DNA from: CAXBNB01 sp040151475
GTDB lineage: Bacteria; Bacteroidota; Bacteroidia; Cytophagales; Cyclobacteriaceae
Assembly: GCF_040151475.1 (NCBI RefSeq)
Contig: NZ_JBDKWG010000121.1
Coordinates: forward strand, 75,685-139,684
Length of the DNA stretch: 64,000 nt
Direction of reading: 5' to 3'
Shown here: piece after piece, positions 1-10,993 of the stretch
How the letters are laid out: each line of letters starts with the position of its first letter
How positions within the stretch are numbered: the first letter of the stretch is position 1
Translations under genes and position numbers: made by a program
The notes under the pieces: generated by a model
Told to the model about the DNA's origin: nothing
The model's input: the letters and a program-made list of their open reading frames with translations, nothing else
The model's database searches: none

Positions 1-1
1 A

Positions 2-3000
2 GAACCTGATGAAATGATTGAAATTACGTTGGCTACAATTACAGATGCTGGCGATAGAAATATCTCTTTCGGTACTGCAGGAGCTGGTACGAGCACTCCA
101 TTAACGGAGGACTATAATGTTGAAAACAATGACGAGGCAATTTTCACCTTAAACGTGGATGCTGAACCTGCTGGTGGAAGTAAGACAATAGCAGAGGGTA
201 ACACCAATGTGAAATTTACAGTGACCTCTTCTAAAGATTTCAATGCTGATGTGAAAATTGACCTTGATTTTGATTTGTCAGATTTAGAAAGTAGTGTTCA
301 AAATCCTACTTACCCTGATTATAATGATGGACAATTAGACACTACTCCTTGGTTTACTTTTGGAAATGGTGCAGCTCAGTCGCAATCGTTTACTTTCACA
401 GTAAATGAAGATGAATTGGTAGAATTAAACGAATGGTTTACTGTAACACTGTCTAACCTTGATTTGACTGCCTATGATGGTCTGTCATTTGGTGGTGCTC
501 CTGGTGTTGCAAGTGATGACATCACAATACCATCAGGAACGGATGAGGTTACTGTAACAATAGATGATGATGATCAGGCTGTAATTAGTCTGGCTAAAGT
601 TTCTGGATCTAGTATTTCTGAGGCAGATGCCGGAACTACAACTGTTGATTTTGAAATAGTAGTGTCGAATGATATAGATCCTGATATGGTTGTAACTGTG
701 GATTACGCTACATCGCATGTGAGTACTGAAGGACCAGGCTCAAATGCTGGTGATAATGATTTCATAGAAATAGCATCTACGACTTCAGTTGAATTAGAAA
801 GCAAAACACCATCTACTTATATCATACCTGTGACTATTAATGAAGATGATGTAGTTGAACTTGATGAGACATTCAATTTCACTATTAGTGGATTGTCATT
901 TGATAGTGGTCTTGATGTGGTACTTGGTTCAACCACTACATTGGCTGGTGAGATTGTAAATGATGATCAGACACAAGTAAGAATCAGTTCTACCGGAACT
1001 GTTGCTGAAACTGATGGAAATATTACATCAACTTTCACCTTGACACTTGATGATCAGGGAGCCAATAATGCCCGCTCAATTGATGAGGATTTATATGTAT
1101 TCATTTCCGGTAGTGATTTCGACTTTGGAACGGGTTACCTAGCTACACAAGATGTGGATTATGAAATTGGTAGCAACAGCGTTGTGATTTTATCTGCTGG
1201 ACAAACAACTAAAACATTTACTATAACAATAGTAGGGGATGATGTAGTAGAAAGAGATGAATTCTTAGAATTGACAATAGATGACATAGAAGTTGCTAAT
1301 CCTGAAATCACCTCTTATACTGGCGATACAGATGTAGTAATCAATACTGTGGATAGCAACGATGTAGCAGGTTTGACAATTACCAATGATGATGAAACTA
1401 CATTCTCATTGACAAATGCTTCAGGCCCTACTACTTCTGAGACCTATCCTAAACGTGATGAAAGTGGAACATTTACCTATACGGTAACCACAAGCAATGC
1501 AATAGAATCTTACAATGGAGAAACATTTGCGATTGGTTATACCATACTGAATGGTGGAGCTGCACAAATTAAATATAGAGATACTGAGGATGTGGAAGAT
1601 TTTGCTACTCCTATGACGGGAACAATTACTTTCGATCCTAATCCTGGGATAAATGAGTTTGAGACTCAGGACGTAACCTTGGTAAATGAAACTTTGGTTG
1701 AATTGGATGAAGATTTCAGATTTAGAATTGATGAGATCGACGCACAATTGAATGAAAACGGAAGGATGGCACAATTCACATCAGGAGATTCATTCCGTGA
1801 ATTCATTGGTATTATTGAAGATACTGATGTGGCTTATGTATCAGTGGTTGTTCAGGGTGATTCAGAGAAGTTTGAGACAGACTTGGGAGAAGATGATGAA
1901 CTTGTATTTGATGTAACATTGAGTGCACCAGTAGATGATCAGGTAAGTGTAACATTCTCTTCCCTAGATGGATTCATTGCTGAACCAGGTGAAGATGCCA
2001 CAACTGGTGACGGTGACTACATTTCTAATACTGGTACTGCTACTTTCGATGCAAGAACAACGGCTTCTCAGACTATTACTATTCCAATTATTGGAGACTA
2101 TAAAGTTGAAGACAATGAGAAAGTGGGTGTATTGATTGAGAATCTAAAAGTTGATGATGTATTGGTAGATGTTACCAGCCTATGGGTTGAAGAGGTGTCT
2201 ATTATGACTGCAACTACTGAAGGTACTATTTTGAATGATGATGCTGCCGTTGTTGTAATTCGGGATGCTGGTGATGGTGGACTTGGAAGTAATGGCTTTG
2301 AAGGCGACACTGATACTGCTGCAGGCAAATCGGTCTTTAAGGTATTTTTATATGATGCATCTGATCTTGCAGAGACGATTCCAATCTATACTCCTGTGAG
2401 TGTGGATAGAGCACTCACAATACAATATATAACTGTGGATGGCACTAATGCTGTTGATGGTAATGCTTTGGACTTAGGAGCAGGTTCTAATATTGGAGCT
2501 AAGAATGATTTCGTCTCTACCAATGGTACGTTGACTTTCTCAGCTGAAATTGATGCTCCTCAAACTGTTAATGTTAACTACGTTGTGGATGATACACCTG
2601 AGAATGATGAAGTATTTTCTGCAGAACTACAAACAGTTACTCTTGCCATTACAGGAGGTGATACGAGAGCGGTATCCGTTGGTACTGGCACACATAGAAT
2701 AGGTACTGGATATGTATTGAATGATGACAGGCCTAAATTCAGGGTGGATGTACCAACATCGGCTCCTGTAGGAAATGGTTTGGAGAACACTCGTGATGTA
2801 ACCTTTAGAGTGTATCTGGATGGACCTATCATTGGTGCAAATACAGTAACTGTTGACTATGTAGTGTCGGGTGGTACGGCTATTGAATCTGTAGATTATG
2901 ATGGTTCAGCTTCACCGCTTACTGGTACTTTAACATTTGCTTCAGGAAATACCTCACAGGATATAACTATTAATGTATTGAATGATGAAATTGGCGAAGG

Positions 3001-6000
3001 AAATGAAGACTTGTCCATTGCTATTTCTAATCCTTTAGCTTCTAATAAGGCAGAATTGAATGATGATCCTACTATGTTGGAAGCTACTGCTACGATAGTA
3101 GATGATGATGTGATTAATGTATCTGTTGCGACAAGTGCTGCCGTTATTGATGAAAGTGCTGGTACTTTAACATTTACTCTTTCAATAGATAAGGATATTA
3201 CCGGTGGAGATGTTTCTTTCACTTACGATATATTGGGAGCACTTACTACAGGTAATACTACTACAGTGACCAGTGACTTTACGGTTACTGCTCTTACTGA
3301 TGTGATCACTTTTGCTGATGGTTCATTGGCAGGAGCAACACAGACTGTTGTTGTCACTATTGTTGATGATGCTGTAGTAGAAGGGGATGAGTATATTTCA
3401 ATGCAGCTTTCTGATTTGGCTACTACGATATCGGGAGTATCTGTTCCTACAGGGTTAACTTTCAGTGTGGATAAAGTGGAAACTGAGATTATTGATAATG
3501 ATGCTGCTATAATTTCGATAGCAGACTTTTTAATAAACGAATCTACGGAAGAGGCAAATGTAGTTGTAACCACTTCTTCTCTAATAGACAGAGATGTTAC
3601 TGTACAATTGACCACTTCTGAAATAAGTGTTACTGAAGCTGAAGATGCTGGTGTCGATTTTGCAACTACTAATGTATCAGTGGTTATTCCAGCTAATATG
3701 AGTACAGGTAGTCATATCATAGCCATTAATAATGACAATATTGTTGAAGGCGATGAAGATTTCAATATTGCAATAGGAACTCCCGGAGGTGCTGGAACTA
3801 TGGACGGTGCGGATGTTACTGGTGGTACGAGCACAGCAGTAGTGACTATTGACGATGATGATATTTCTACAATATCTATAGCTGCTACTGCTTCTGTTAG
3901 TGAAGAAGTTGTTGGCGGAATTGTAAATGTTCCGGTAACACTTTCTAAAGCAGTTGATGTTGATATGAATATCACTGTAAATACTTTGGATGTTACTACA
4001 GATGGTGATGACTTTACTGCTCAGAGCAATACTGTTTATCCTATCACAGCAGGTACTACAAGTATTAATATTCCGGTTGTTATAACTAATACCAATTTGG
4101 TAGAGTTGAGCGAAACCTTTACAGTGTCTATTAGTAACCTTGATGTACCAAGTGGTATCATGGATAAAAATGTTTCTATTGCTGCTGCTACCTCTACTGT
4201 GACAATAACAGATACAGACCAAGCTATAATTACAATTGATGGGATCTCTGATACAGAAGAGAACTTGGGCGCAATGTCTCAGACAGTTACTATTACTATG
4301 AGTAATCCTGTTGATGCAGATGTATTGTTCTCTATGAGTACTGTAGAAGGTACTGCAAAAAGTACAGATGTAGGTGGGACTGAAGTTGTAGAAGGTGATT
4401 TCAACCTGATATCAGGTCAGGCAATTACCATTGATGCCAATGGTGGTCTTGCTCCAAATACTACAGTTTATGTTGTGGTGATTGATGACAATTTAGTAGA
4501 AACGGATGAATCATTCGGATTGAGGCTGGAAGGATTGACAGCTAGTGGAAGAAATGTAATATTCGCTGGAGCTGGCGCAAGTATTGATGCTACAGTATCT
4601 ATTGACGAAACCGATAAGTCAACCATATCATTGGCTAATGTGACTCAAAGTGAATTACTAGGAACAATGAATTTTGATATTGTTATTACTAACCCAATTG
4701 ATCAGCCAGTTTCGTTAACAGTTAACACCAGAGTTGTGACTGCCACACCTGGTTCAGATTATACGGCAATTTCTGATGCAACTTATACTATCCCTGCTGG
4801 AACTTTATCTGCTTCACTTGCTGATTTACCTGTTACTATTACTACAGACGAATTGGTAGAGGCTACTGAAAGTTTCACTCTGGAATTGAGTGGGCTGACT
4901 GTTGCTGCTGGTAGAGACGTGACATTGACAGGACTTGGTGCTACCTTGAATGCAACTGGTACTATTCTGGATAATGATGAAGCTCAAATTACCTTTTCTA
5001 TAGCAGAGAACAACCCTGTTGGTACTGAGGGAATAGGTCAAACTATTGTTTTCGATATAGCAATGAGTAAAGCTGTAGATCAAACAGTTACTTTTGATTA
5101 TCAAACCGATTTCAATGCCAATGCAATGGCTGGATTTGATGCAGAAAACAAAAGCAGCCAATTGACCTTTGGAGCTGGTAATAACTCTGGCAAAACAGTA
5201 ACGGTTAATCTGGTTAACAATGACATAGTAGAAGGAGACGAATTCTTCGACCTGTTGTTGTCTAATCTGGCTATTCCAACTGGTAGAAATGTATATTTCT
5301 ACGACGTGGATGCAATGACAACTACAACGGAATTGAGTTCTACAGCTACTATTCATGATGACGATATAGCAACTATTAGTATAGCAGATAAAGCAGTAAC
5401 AGAAGATGTTGATGCAAATGCAGTATTGACATTGACTAGTGATAAACAAATCGATAAAGCAATAGTTATTGATGTAGCATTATCAGATGTAACTGCTAAT
5501 GATGGTACTGACTATGATGCTACTGGAATATCAAGTGCTAATTTGAATGCGCTGAGTTTGACGACTACCTTATCTGTTCCTATTCTAGGAGGAGATATAG
5601 TGGAAGGTACTGAGACATTTGATGTTACGATAAGTGACATGGCCAATTCGTTGACTTTAGATGGATATAATATACTTATTGCTGGTGCGACTGATAATGT
5701 TGGAGTTGTTACTATCAGTGACAATGATGTTACGACACTTTCTATTGCTGACAATAGCATCTCTGAAGATGGTGGAAGTATGATCATAACAGTTTCTACT
5801 GTGAAAGCATTTGATTCGGATGTTGCTGTGGATATTGATTTCGCTGATGTGTCAACAATTGCTGATGATTTCACTCATACATCTGGCACAATTCAAATAA
5901 ATGAAGGAGCATTCTCTGGTACAATCACAGTGGCTATTAATGATGATAGCATTGTTGACGGTACTGAAGAATTTACTGGAACAATAAGTGCACTGGATGT

Positions 6001-9000
6001 ACTGACGCCTGTGGGAACTGATAATTATCAAGCGACTATTGATGATGCTTTGGGTGAGTTCACCATCTATGATGCTGGTGATCATGCAGACTTCAGTGTA
6101 ACAGTGGATGGTACTGGTAGCTTCGTTGAAGGTAGTAACGTTACATTTACTGTAGTTAATGATGGCGATCAGGTAGATGAAAATGTAACAGTTTCATTTA
6201 CTTATACCGACGGAACTGCTGAAGATGGTTCTGATTACACTGCGGTTGCAGATGTAGTGATAACAAAATTAACATCTTCCAAAACTTTAACTGTACCTAC
6301 TCTTGAGACTTCTGGTCAACCAAATGGGGTACTGGTTGAGGATACTGAGGACTTTATGTTAGCCATTACTAGTTTGGATGTAGCCAATTTGGCTTCACAT
6401 AGTGTGTCTATTGGTACTGTGAATGCAGCTACTGCTACAATTACTGATAACGATTCGGCTGAATTGGCTGTATCTGATGTGACTGTAGATGAAGATGCAG
6501 GTAATGTAACAGTTGAACTTACAACTACTAATGAAATCGACAATGATGTAACGATTGAAATTGACTATGCAGATATAGGATTGGCTGTCAATGGTGTGGA
6601 TTACAGTGATGGGCCGACAAGCGTAACTATTATTGCAGGAGATTTAAGTGCAGATATCATTATCCCGATTATTGATAATGATATGGTAGTTGAAGCCGAT
6701 GAGACATTTGGCGTATCAGCAAACACTATAACTATTGCCAGTGCTGGTGATAATATGGTGTCGGTTGGAACTGCCAATGCAGTGGTGACTATAGAAGATG
6801 CTGATGCTACTACTATTTCGGTATTGGCGGCAACTGTTGATGAGGCGGATGGTACAATATCAGTTCAGGTAGAAACCGACAATGGTTACACATTTGACAA
6901 GGAAGTAACAGTGGCTGTTGATTTAACACATGTATCAACTGTTGCGGCTGACTTTACTGACTTTGTTACAACAGAAACAATCTCTATTGCAGAAGGTGCA
7001 AGTTCAGGTAGTATTACATTTACAGTTGTGGATGATAATATTGTAGATGCGACGGAATCATTCACTGCCTTGATAAGCGACTTGTCAGTAGGAGTAGGCA
7101 ATACTTCTCCTGATGACACTTATAATGCATCAATCAATGTGACAACTAACACAATGACCATTACAGATAATGATACAGCCGAATTTACATTAGCTGACGG
7201 TTCTGGAACTGAAGGTGGTACCGCATTGATGACCATCACAAGTAATCTTATGATTGATGAAGATGTAGAATTAACTTTCACATTTACTGATGGAGGAACA
7301 TTGCAGGGAGCCTTTGAAGGAGATGACTATACAGTTATATCTGTTCCTGTTCAGTTGGATGCTATGTCTATGACGAAAACGTTCACTATTGATTTACCTG
7401 ATACACCAGGTGTAAATGGTGAAGTAGTAGAAGGTACAGAGATGTTTACCGTTGATATAGATGCCATAGTATCAGTGACAATGGAAGACCATGATTTGAT
7501 TGAAGACGATGGTACCGCTGTTGTTACAATTAATGACAATGATGCTACTACCGTTTCACTTGTAAGCAGTGTAGATAATACTACTGAGGAAGGTGATGCG
7601 ATGACCTTTACAATTGAATCTGCTTTAGAATTTGATAAAGACGTTACCGTACTTATAAATACAACGGATAATACAGCTTTAGCTGGTTCTACAAATGATT
7701 TCACGGCCTTGACTGGTACAATTATTACCATTCCGGCAGGTACTAAAGAAGGAGTTAAAACTACTTCGACAATTGAAAATACAATTGTTGAAGGTACAGA
7801 AGACTTCTCTGCAAGCATTAGTGGTTTGTCAGTTGGGTCTGGTGATGGATATGATGCTGCTATTAATGTAGCTGCAGCTACTGCGACTTATACCATTACT
7901 GATGATGATGCTACTACTATTTCTATTGTTGGAGCTACATTGTCTGAGGATGGAGGTAGTATGAATATCGGAATTAAGTCTGATTCAGGATTGAAGTTTG
8001 ATAAAGATGTAACGGTTACAGTGTCCATTACGGCTGGTAGTGCCACTGCTGCTGATTACGGTACGTTATCTAGTACTACTATAGTATTACCGATGACTTC
8101 AACAACAGGTACTGTTACGTTACCAATCGTTGATGACCTGATTGTAGATGGTGATGAAACATTCACTGCTAAGATTACAAACTTGTCTGTTGGTTCTGGT
8201 GATGGATATGATGCAGCTATTAGTGCTAACAATGTAGCAGAGTACACAATTACTGACAATGATGAAGCGATATTTACTGTGTCTGCTTCTAAATCGGCTA
8301 ATGAGGGTAATGTAACTGCTGACAACAGTGTCATTGAATTTACAGTGACTTTGGATAATATGGTAGATGAAGACCTGACGTTAGATTACAGTACAATTGC
8401 TGGAACAGCGTTGGCTTCTTCAGATTTCGTCGCAGTAACTGCTGGTTCATTAACTTTCGATGCGTTGATGGCTAATAATTCACAGACTGTAACAATCCAG
8501 TTGGTTGAAGATAAAACGGTTGAGGCTAATGAATCATTTAGTGTTGAAATTGGTGGTTTGGTTGTTCCTGACAATACTTACGCTGTTTCATTACAAAATG
8601 GTGGGACTGTCGTGACGTCAGTAACCAGAGTTGGAACTATTACCAATGATGATCAGGCGGTCATATCTATTGCAGATGTAAGTGTTGAAGAAGCTACTGG
8701 TATTGTTACTATTAGCATTACAATGGACAATCCTGTTGACGAAGCTGTTACCATTACTGGTAATACAAGACAAAGTACTGCGAAGAATACTGTCGATTAT
8801 GTTCAGATTGCAGGATCGGCCTATATTTTTGATGCTGGCGATAAGTTCACTAATTCTACAATAACAATTGAAATCAAAGATGATAACTTAGTTGAAGCAA
8901 CTGAAGAGTTCGAATTAGAGTTGAGTGATATCGTTGCAGGTGGTAAGAATGTTGTATTTAGCAGTGGTGGAGCTACTGTATCAGGTGTGGTTACCATTAC

Positions 9001-10966
9001 TGATTTGGATGCTGCAACAGTCAGTATTTCTGATGAGACACTTTCTGAAGATGGAGGTAGCATGATATTTACGGTTCAATTAAGTGATCCGGTAGATGAA
9101 CCTTTGATTGTGACAGCAAATACTGCTAATGGTACTGCAATGGTTGCTCAAGATTATACAGGCATAGTAAACCAACAAATAGTATTTGGAGCTGGAAGCA
9201 ATACCGATAAGACGGTTACTGTACCTATTGTAAATAATGCAATAGTTGAAGCAACTGAAACATTTGAACTGATACTATCGAACATTACTGTAGCTGTAGG
9301 AAGAAACGTAACATTCGTTAGTGGTAATTCTAGTACTACTGAAACGGGAGTAGGTACTATTACAGATGAAGATGAAGCATTTGTAAGTATAACTGATGTT
9401 GAAATGGATGAAGGTGACACTGGCACTAAGACTTATACTTTTAATGTAACGCTTAATGGAGCGGTTGATCAAAATGTAACTCTTGATTATGCTACAAGTG
9501 ATGGTACGGCAACAGTTGACGATAATGATTATGTATCTACTAGTGGAAGTTTGAATTTCAGTGGAGCTAATGGTCAGGTACTGCCTGTTATGGTAATTAC
9601 CAATGGAGATTTAATAGTTGAAGAAGATGAAATATTCAACGTAACCTTAAGCACACTAGACGCTGGTGGTAAAAACGTTTCTTTTTCTAAAGGAACTGGT
9701 ATAGGCACACTTACCAATACTGACAAGCGTCCTGTGGTTAATCCTGACATTGTAATCAGTGTAAGTGAAGCTGCCGATATAACTACCATGTTATCTCCTG
9801 CTATTACTGCTACTGATCTTAAAGGAACACCTGTATGGTCTATTGTTTCTATAACAGCTGTTAATAGCTCAGGAAATACTGTTACTACCGGATTGGATGG
9901 AGTGTTCACTATTGGATCCGGAGATGGTGTAATTTCCGTAGGTGAAGCTTTGGATAGAGAAACTATAGCACAATATACTGTATCTGTTCAGGTTACTGAT
10001 GGATTAAATACTAGTGCAGAAGAAAATGTTACTATTAATGTTACTGATGTAAATGATAATGCTCCGGTTGTTGATGCTCTTACATTTACGCTTAGTGATG
10101 ATGCAGCAATAGGTCATTCAATCGGTTCAATAACTGCAACTGATGCTGATTTAAATCCCGGATTTACAAGCTGGCTGATTACCAGTGGCAATGTTGACGA
10201 TGTGTTTACATTAAATTCCTTAACAGGAGAGTTGACGGTAGCAGATAACAGTAATCTTGATTTTGATACCACACCATCTTATGATTTGTCCATAACAGTA
10301 TCTGATGGAACTTTCGTAAGTGCTGCGCAAGTGATTAAAATTACTATTATTGACACTAATGATGCACCTACTGCCATTACATTGACTGATTCTGATGATG
10401 AAGATGCTGACGTTTCTAATGTAGATATATTTGAATCAGTGAGTGTAGGTACCCTTATTGGATTCTTTACAGCTACTGACGCTGATGCAGGAGACAGTCA
10501 TACTTATTCACTTGTAGGTGGAGTTGGAAGTGATCAAAATGGTTTGTTTGACATTACCAATAACGAATTGTTCACTAAAGAACTTCTTGATTTTGAAGAA
10601 ACTCCTGTAGCTTCTATAAGGGTAAGAACTGATGATGGCAAAGGAGGAACTTTTGAGCAGACATTTATAATTACCTTGATTCAGGATGTAACCTTGGATA
10701 TTATCTTCGCTAACACCATTACTCCTAATGGTGATGGGAAAAATGAGAAGTGGATTATAGAGAATATTTCAGCTCATCCTGAAGCAGAAGTTACTATTAC
10801 AGATGTTCATAAGAGTATTATCTTTAGTAGCGTAGGTTATAGTGTTCCTTTTGATGGGACTTTCGATGGAAGGCCACTGCCAACTGGAGCTTATCCTTTT
10901 ACTATAAAACTGAGTACAGGGGAGACGAAAGGGATTCTACATATATTACGACTTAAAAATAATTAA
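2..10966 (+). CDS. Giant Calx-beta/cadherin surface adhesin with T9SS type B tail (5' partial)
   Basis: The gene is open at the left edge of the window: codons before the first ATG (base 14) already read as the end of a Calx-beta module, so the true start lies upstream. About 3,650 residues are visible. Roughly 25 Calx-beta modules of 110-140 residues follow one another, each joined by acidic signatures such as NDD or DDD followed by ATISI. From about residue 3,237 come three cadherin-like modules with DVNDNAP and DTNDAP calcium motifs. The last ~85 residues carry the ITPNGDGKNE signature of the gliding-motility-associated C-terminal domain (CHU_C), which sends proteins through the type IX secretion system. 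Inferred role: a calcium-stiffened cell-surface filament or adhesin like SprB. It is followed by PorP/SprF and OmpA-type genes, the usual partners of type B cargo. Adjacent modules are partly homogenised. Confidence 0.92.
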   Translation, partial: EPDEMIEITLATITDAGDRNISFGTAGAGTSTPLTEDYNVENNDEAIFTLNVDAEPAGGSKTIAEGNTNVKFTVTSSKDFNADVKIDLDFDLSDLESSVQNPTYPDYNDGQLDTTPWFTFGNGAAQSQSFTFTVNEDELVELNEWFTVTLSNLDLTAYDGLSFGGAPGVASDDITIPSGTDEVTVTIDDDDQAVISLAKVSGSSISEADAGTTTVDFEIVVSNDIDPDMVVTVDYATSHVSTEGPGSNAGDNDFIEIASTTSVELESKTPSTYIIPVTINEDDVVELDETFNFTISGLSFDSGLDVVLGSTTTLAGEIVNDDQTQVRISSTGTVAETDGNITSTFTLTLDDQGANNARSIDEDLYVFISGSDFDFGTGYLATQDVDYEIGSNSVVILSAGQTTKTFTITIVGDDVVERDEFLELTIDDIEVANPEITSYTGDTDVVINTVDSNDVAGLTITNDDETTFSLTNASGPTTSETYPKRDESGTFTYTVTTSNAIESYNGETFAIGYTILNGGAAQIKYRDTEDVEDFATPMTGTITFDPNPGINEFETQDVTLVNETLVELDEDFRFRIDEIDAQLNENGRMAQFTSGDSFREFIGIIEDTDVAYVSVVVQGDSEKFETDLGEDDELVFDVTLSAPVDDQVSVTFSSLDGFIAEPGEDATTGDGDYISNTGTATFDARTTASQTITIPIIGDYKVEDNEKVGVLIENLKVDDVLVDVTSLWVEEVSIMTATTEGTILNDDAAVVVIRDAGDGGLGSNGFEGDTDTAAGKSVFKVFLYDASDLAETIPIYTPVSVDRALTIQYITVDGTNAVDGNALDLGAGSNIGAKNDFVSTNGTLTFSAEIDAPQTVNVNYVVDDTPENDEVFSAELQTVTLAITGGDTRAVSVGTGTHRIGTGYVLNDDRPKFRVDVPTSAPVGNGLENTRDVTFRVYLDGPIIGANTVTVDYVVSGGTAIESVDYDGSASPLTGTLTFASGNTSQDITINVLNDEIGEGNEDLSIAISNPLASNKAELNDDPTMLEATATIVDDDVINVSVATSAAVIDESAGTLTFTLSIDKDITGGDVSFTYDILGALTTGNTTTVTSDFTVTALTDVITFADGSLAGATQTVVVTIVDDAVVEGDEYISMQLSDLATTISGVSVPTGLTFSVDKVETEIIDNDAAIISIADFLINESTEEANVVVTTSSLIDRDVTVQLTTSEISVTEAEDAGVDFATTNVSVVIPANMSTGSHIIAINNDNIVEGDEDFNIAIGTPGGAGTMDGADVTGGTSTAVVTIDDDDISTISIAATASVSEEVVGGIVNVPVTLSKAVDVDMNITVNTLDVTTDGDDFTAQSNTVYPITAGTTSINIPVVITNTNLVELSETFTVSISNLDVPSGIMDKNVSIAAATSTVTITDTDQAIITIDGISDTEENLGAMSQTVTITMSNPVDADVLFSMSTVEGTAKSTDVGGTEVVEGDFNLISGQAITIDANGGLAPNTTVYVVVIDDNLVETDESFGLRLEGLTASGRNVIFAGAGASIDATVSIDETDKSTISLANVTQSELLGTMNFDIVITNPIDQPVSLTVNTRVVTATPGSDYTAISDATYTIPAGTLSASLADLPVTITTDELVEATESFTLELSGLTVAAGRDVTLTGLGATLNATGTILDNDEAQITFSIAENNPVGTEGIGQTIVFDIAMSKAVDQTVTFDYQTDFNANAMAGFDAENKSSQLTFGAGNNSGKTVTVNLVNNDIVEGDEFFDLLLSNLAIPTGRNVYFYDVDAMTTTTELSSTATIHDDDIATISIADKAVTEDVDANAVLTLTSDKQIDKAIVIDVALSDVTANDGTDYDATGISSANLNALSLTTTLSVPILGGDIVEGTETFDVTISDMANSLTLDGYNILIAGATDNVGVVTISDNDVTTLSIADNSISEDGGSMIITVSTVKAFDSDVAVDIDFADVSTIADDFTHTSGTIQINEGAFSGTITVAINDDSIVDGTEEFTGTISALDVLTPVGTDNYQATIDDALGEFTIYDAGDHADFSVTVDGTGSFVEGSNVTFTVVNDGDQVDENVTVSFTYTDGTAEDGSDYTAVADVVITKLTSSKTLTVPTLETSGQPNGVLVEDTEDFMLAITSLDVANLASHSVSIGTVNAATATITDNDSAELAVSDVTVDEDAGNVTVELTTTNEIDNDVTIEIDYADIGLAVNGVDYSDGPTSVTIIAGDLSADIIIPIIDNDMVVEADETFGVSANTITIASAGDNMVSVGTANAVVTIEDADATTISVLAATVDEADGTISVQVETDNGYTFDKEVTVAVDLTHVSTVAADFTDFVTTETISIAEGASSGSITFTVVDDNIVDATESFTALISDLSVGVGNTSPDDTYNASINVTTNTMTITDNDTAEFTLADGSGTEGGTALMTITSNLMIDEDVELTFTFTDGGTLQGAFEGDDYTVISVPVQLDAMSMTKTFTIDLPDTPGVNGEVVEGTEMFTVDIDAIVSVTMEDHDLIEDDGTAVVTINDNDATTVSLVSSVDNTTEEGDAMTFTIESALEFDKDVTVLINTTDNTALAGSTNDFTALTGTIITIPAGTKEGVKTTSTIENTIVEGTEDFSASISGLSVGSGDGYDAAINVAAATATYTITDDDATTISIVGATLSEDGGSMNIGIKSDSGLKFDKDVTVTVSITAGSATAADYGTLSSTTIVLPMTSTTGTVTLPIVDDLIVDGDETFTAKITNLSVGSGDGYDAAISANNVAEYTITDNDEAIFTVSASKSANEGNVTADNSVIEFTVTLDNMVDEDLTLDYSTIAGTALASSDFVAVTAGSLTFDALMANNSQTVTIQLVEDKTVEANESFSVEIGGLVVPDNTYAVSLQNGGTVVTSVTRVGTITNDDQAVISIADVSVEEATGIVTISITMDNPVDEAVTITGNTRQSTAKNTVDYVQIAGSAYIFDAGDKFTNSTITIEIKDDNLVEATEEFELELSDIVAGGKNVVFSSGGATVSGVVTITDLDAATVSISDETLSEDGGSMIFTVQLSDPVDEPLIVTANTANGTAMVAQDYTGIVNQQIVFGAGSNTDKTVTVPIVNNAIVEATETFELILSNITVAVGRNVTFVSGNSSTTETGVGTITDEDEAFVSITDVEMDEGDTGTKTYTFNVTLNGAVDQNVTLDYATSDGTATVDDNDYVSTSGSLNFSGANGQVLPVMVITNGDLIVEEDEIFNVTLSTLDAGGKNVSFSKGTGIGTLTNTDKRPVVNPDIVISVSEAADITTMLSPAITATDLKGTPVWSIVSITAVNSSGNTVTTGLDGVFTIGSGDGVISVGEALDRETIAQYTVSVQVTDGLNTSAEENVTINVTDVNDNAPVVDALTFTLSDDAAIGHSIGSITATDADLNPGFTSWLITSGNVDDVFTLNSLTGELTVADNSNLDFDTTPSYDLSITVSDGTFVSAAQVIKITIIDTNDAPTAITLTDSDDEDADVSNVDIFESVSVGTLIGFFTATDADAGDSHTYSLVGGVGSDQNGLFDITNNELFTKELLDFEETPVASIRVRTDDGKGGTFEQTFIITLIQDVTLDIIFANTITPNGDGKNEKWIIENISAHPEAEVTITDVHKSIIFSSVGYSVPFDGTFDGRPLPTGAYPFTIKLSTGETKGILHILRLKNN

Positions 10967-10993
10967 TTTAATAGCGCATAAAACACCAATTCA

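Noticed and set aside
533..9909. Many long open frames on the minus strand across the adhesin gene
   Set aside because: They follow the repeat period and the biased composition of the Calx-beta modules (Ser/Val/Thr-rich translations) and have no start signals; they are shadows of the plus-strand gene.
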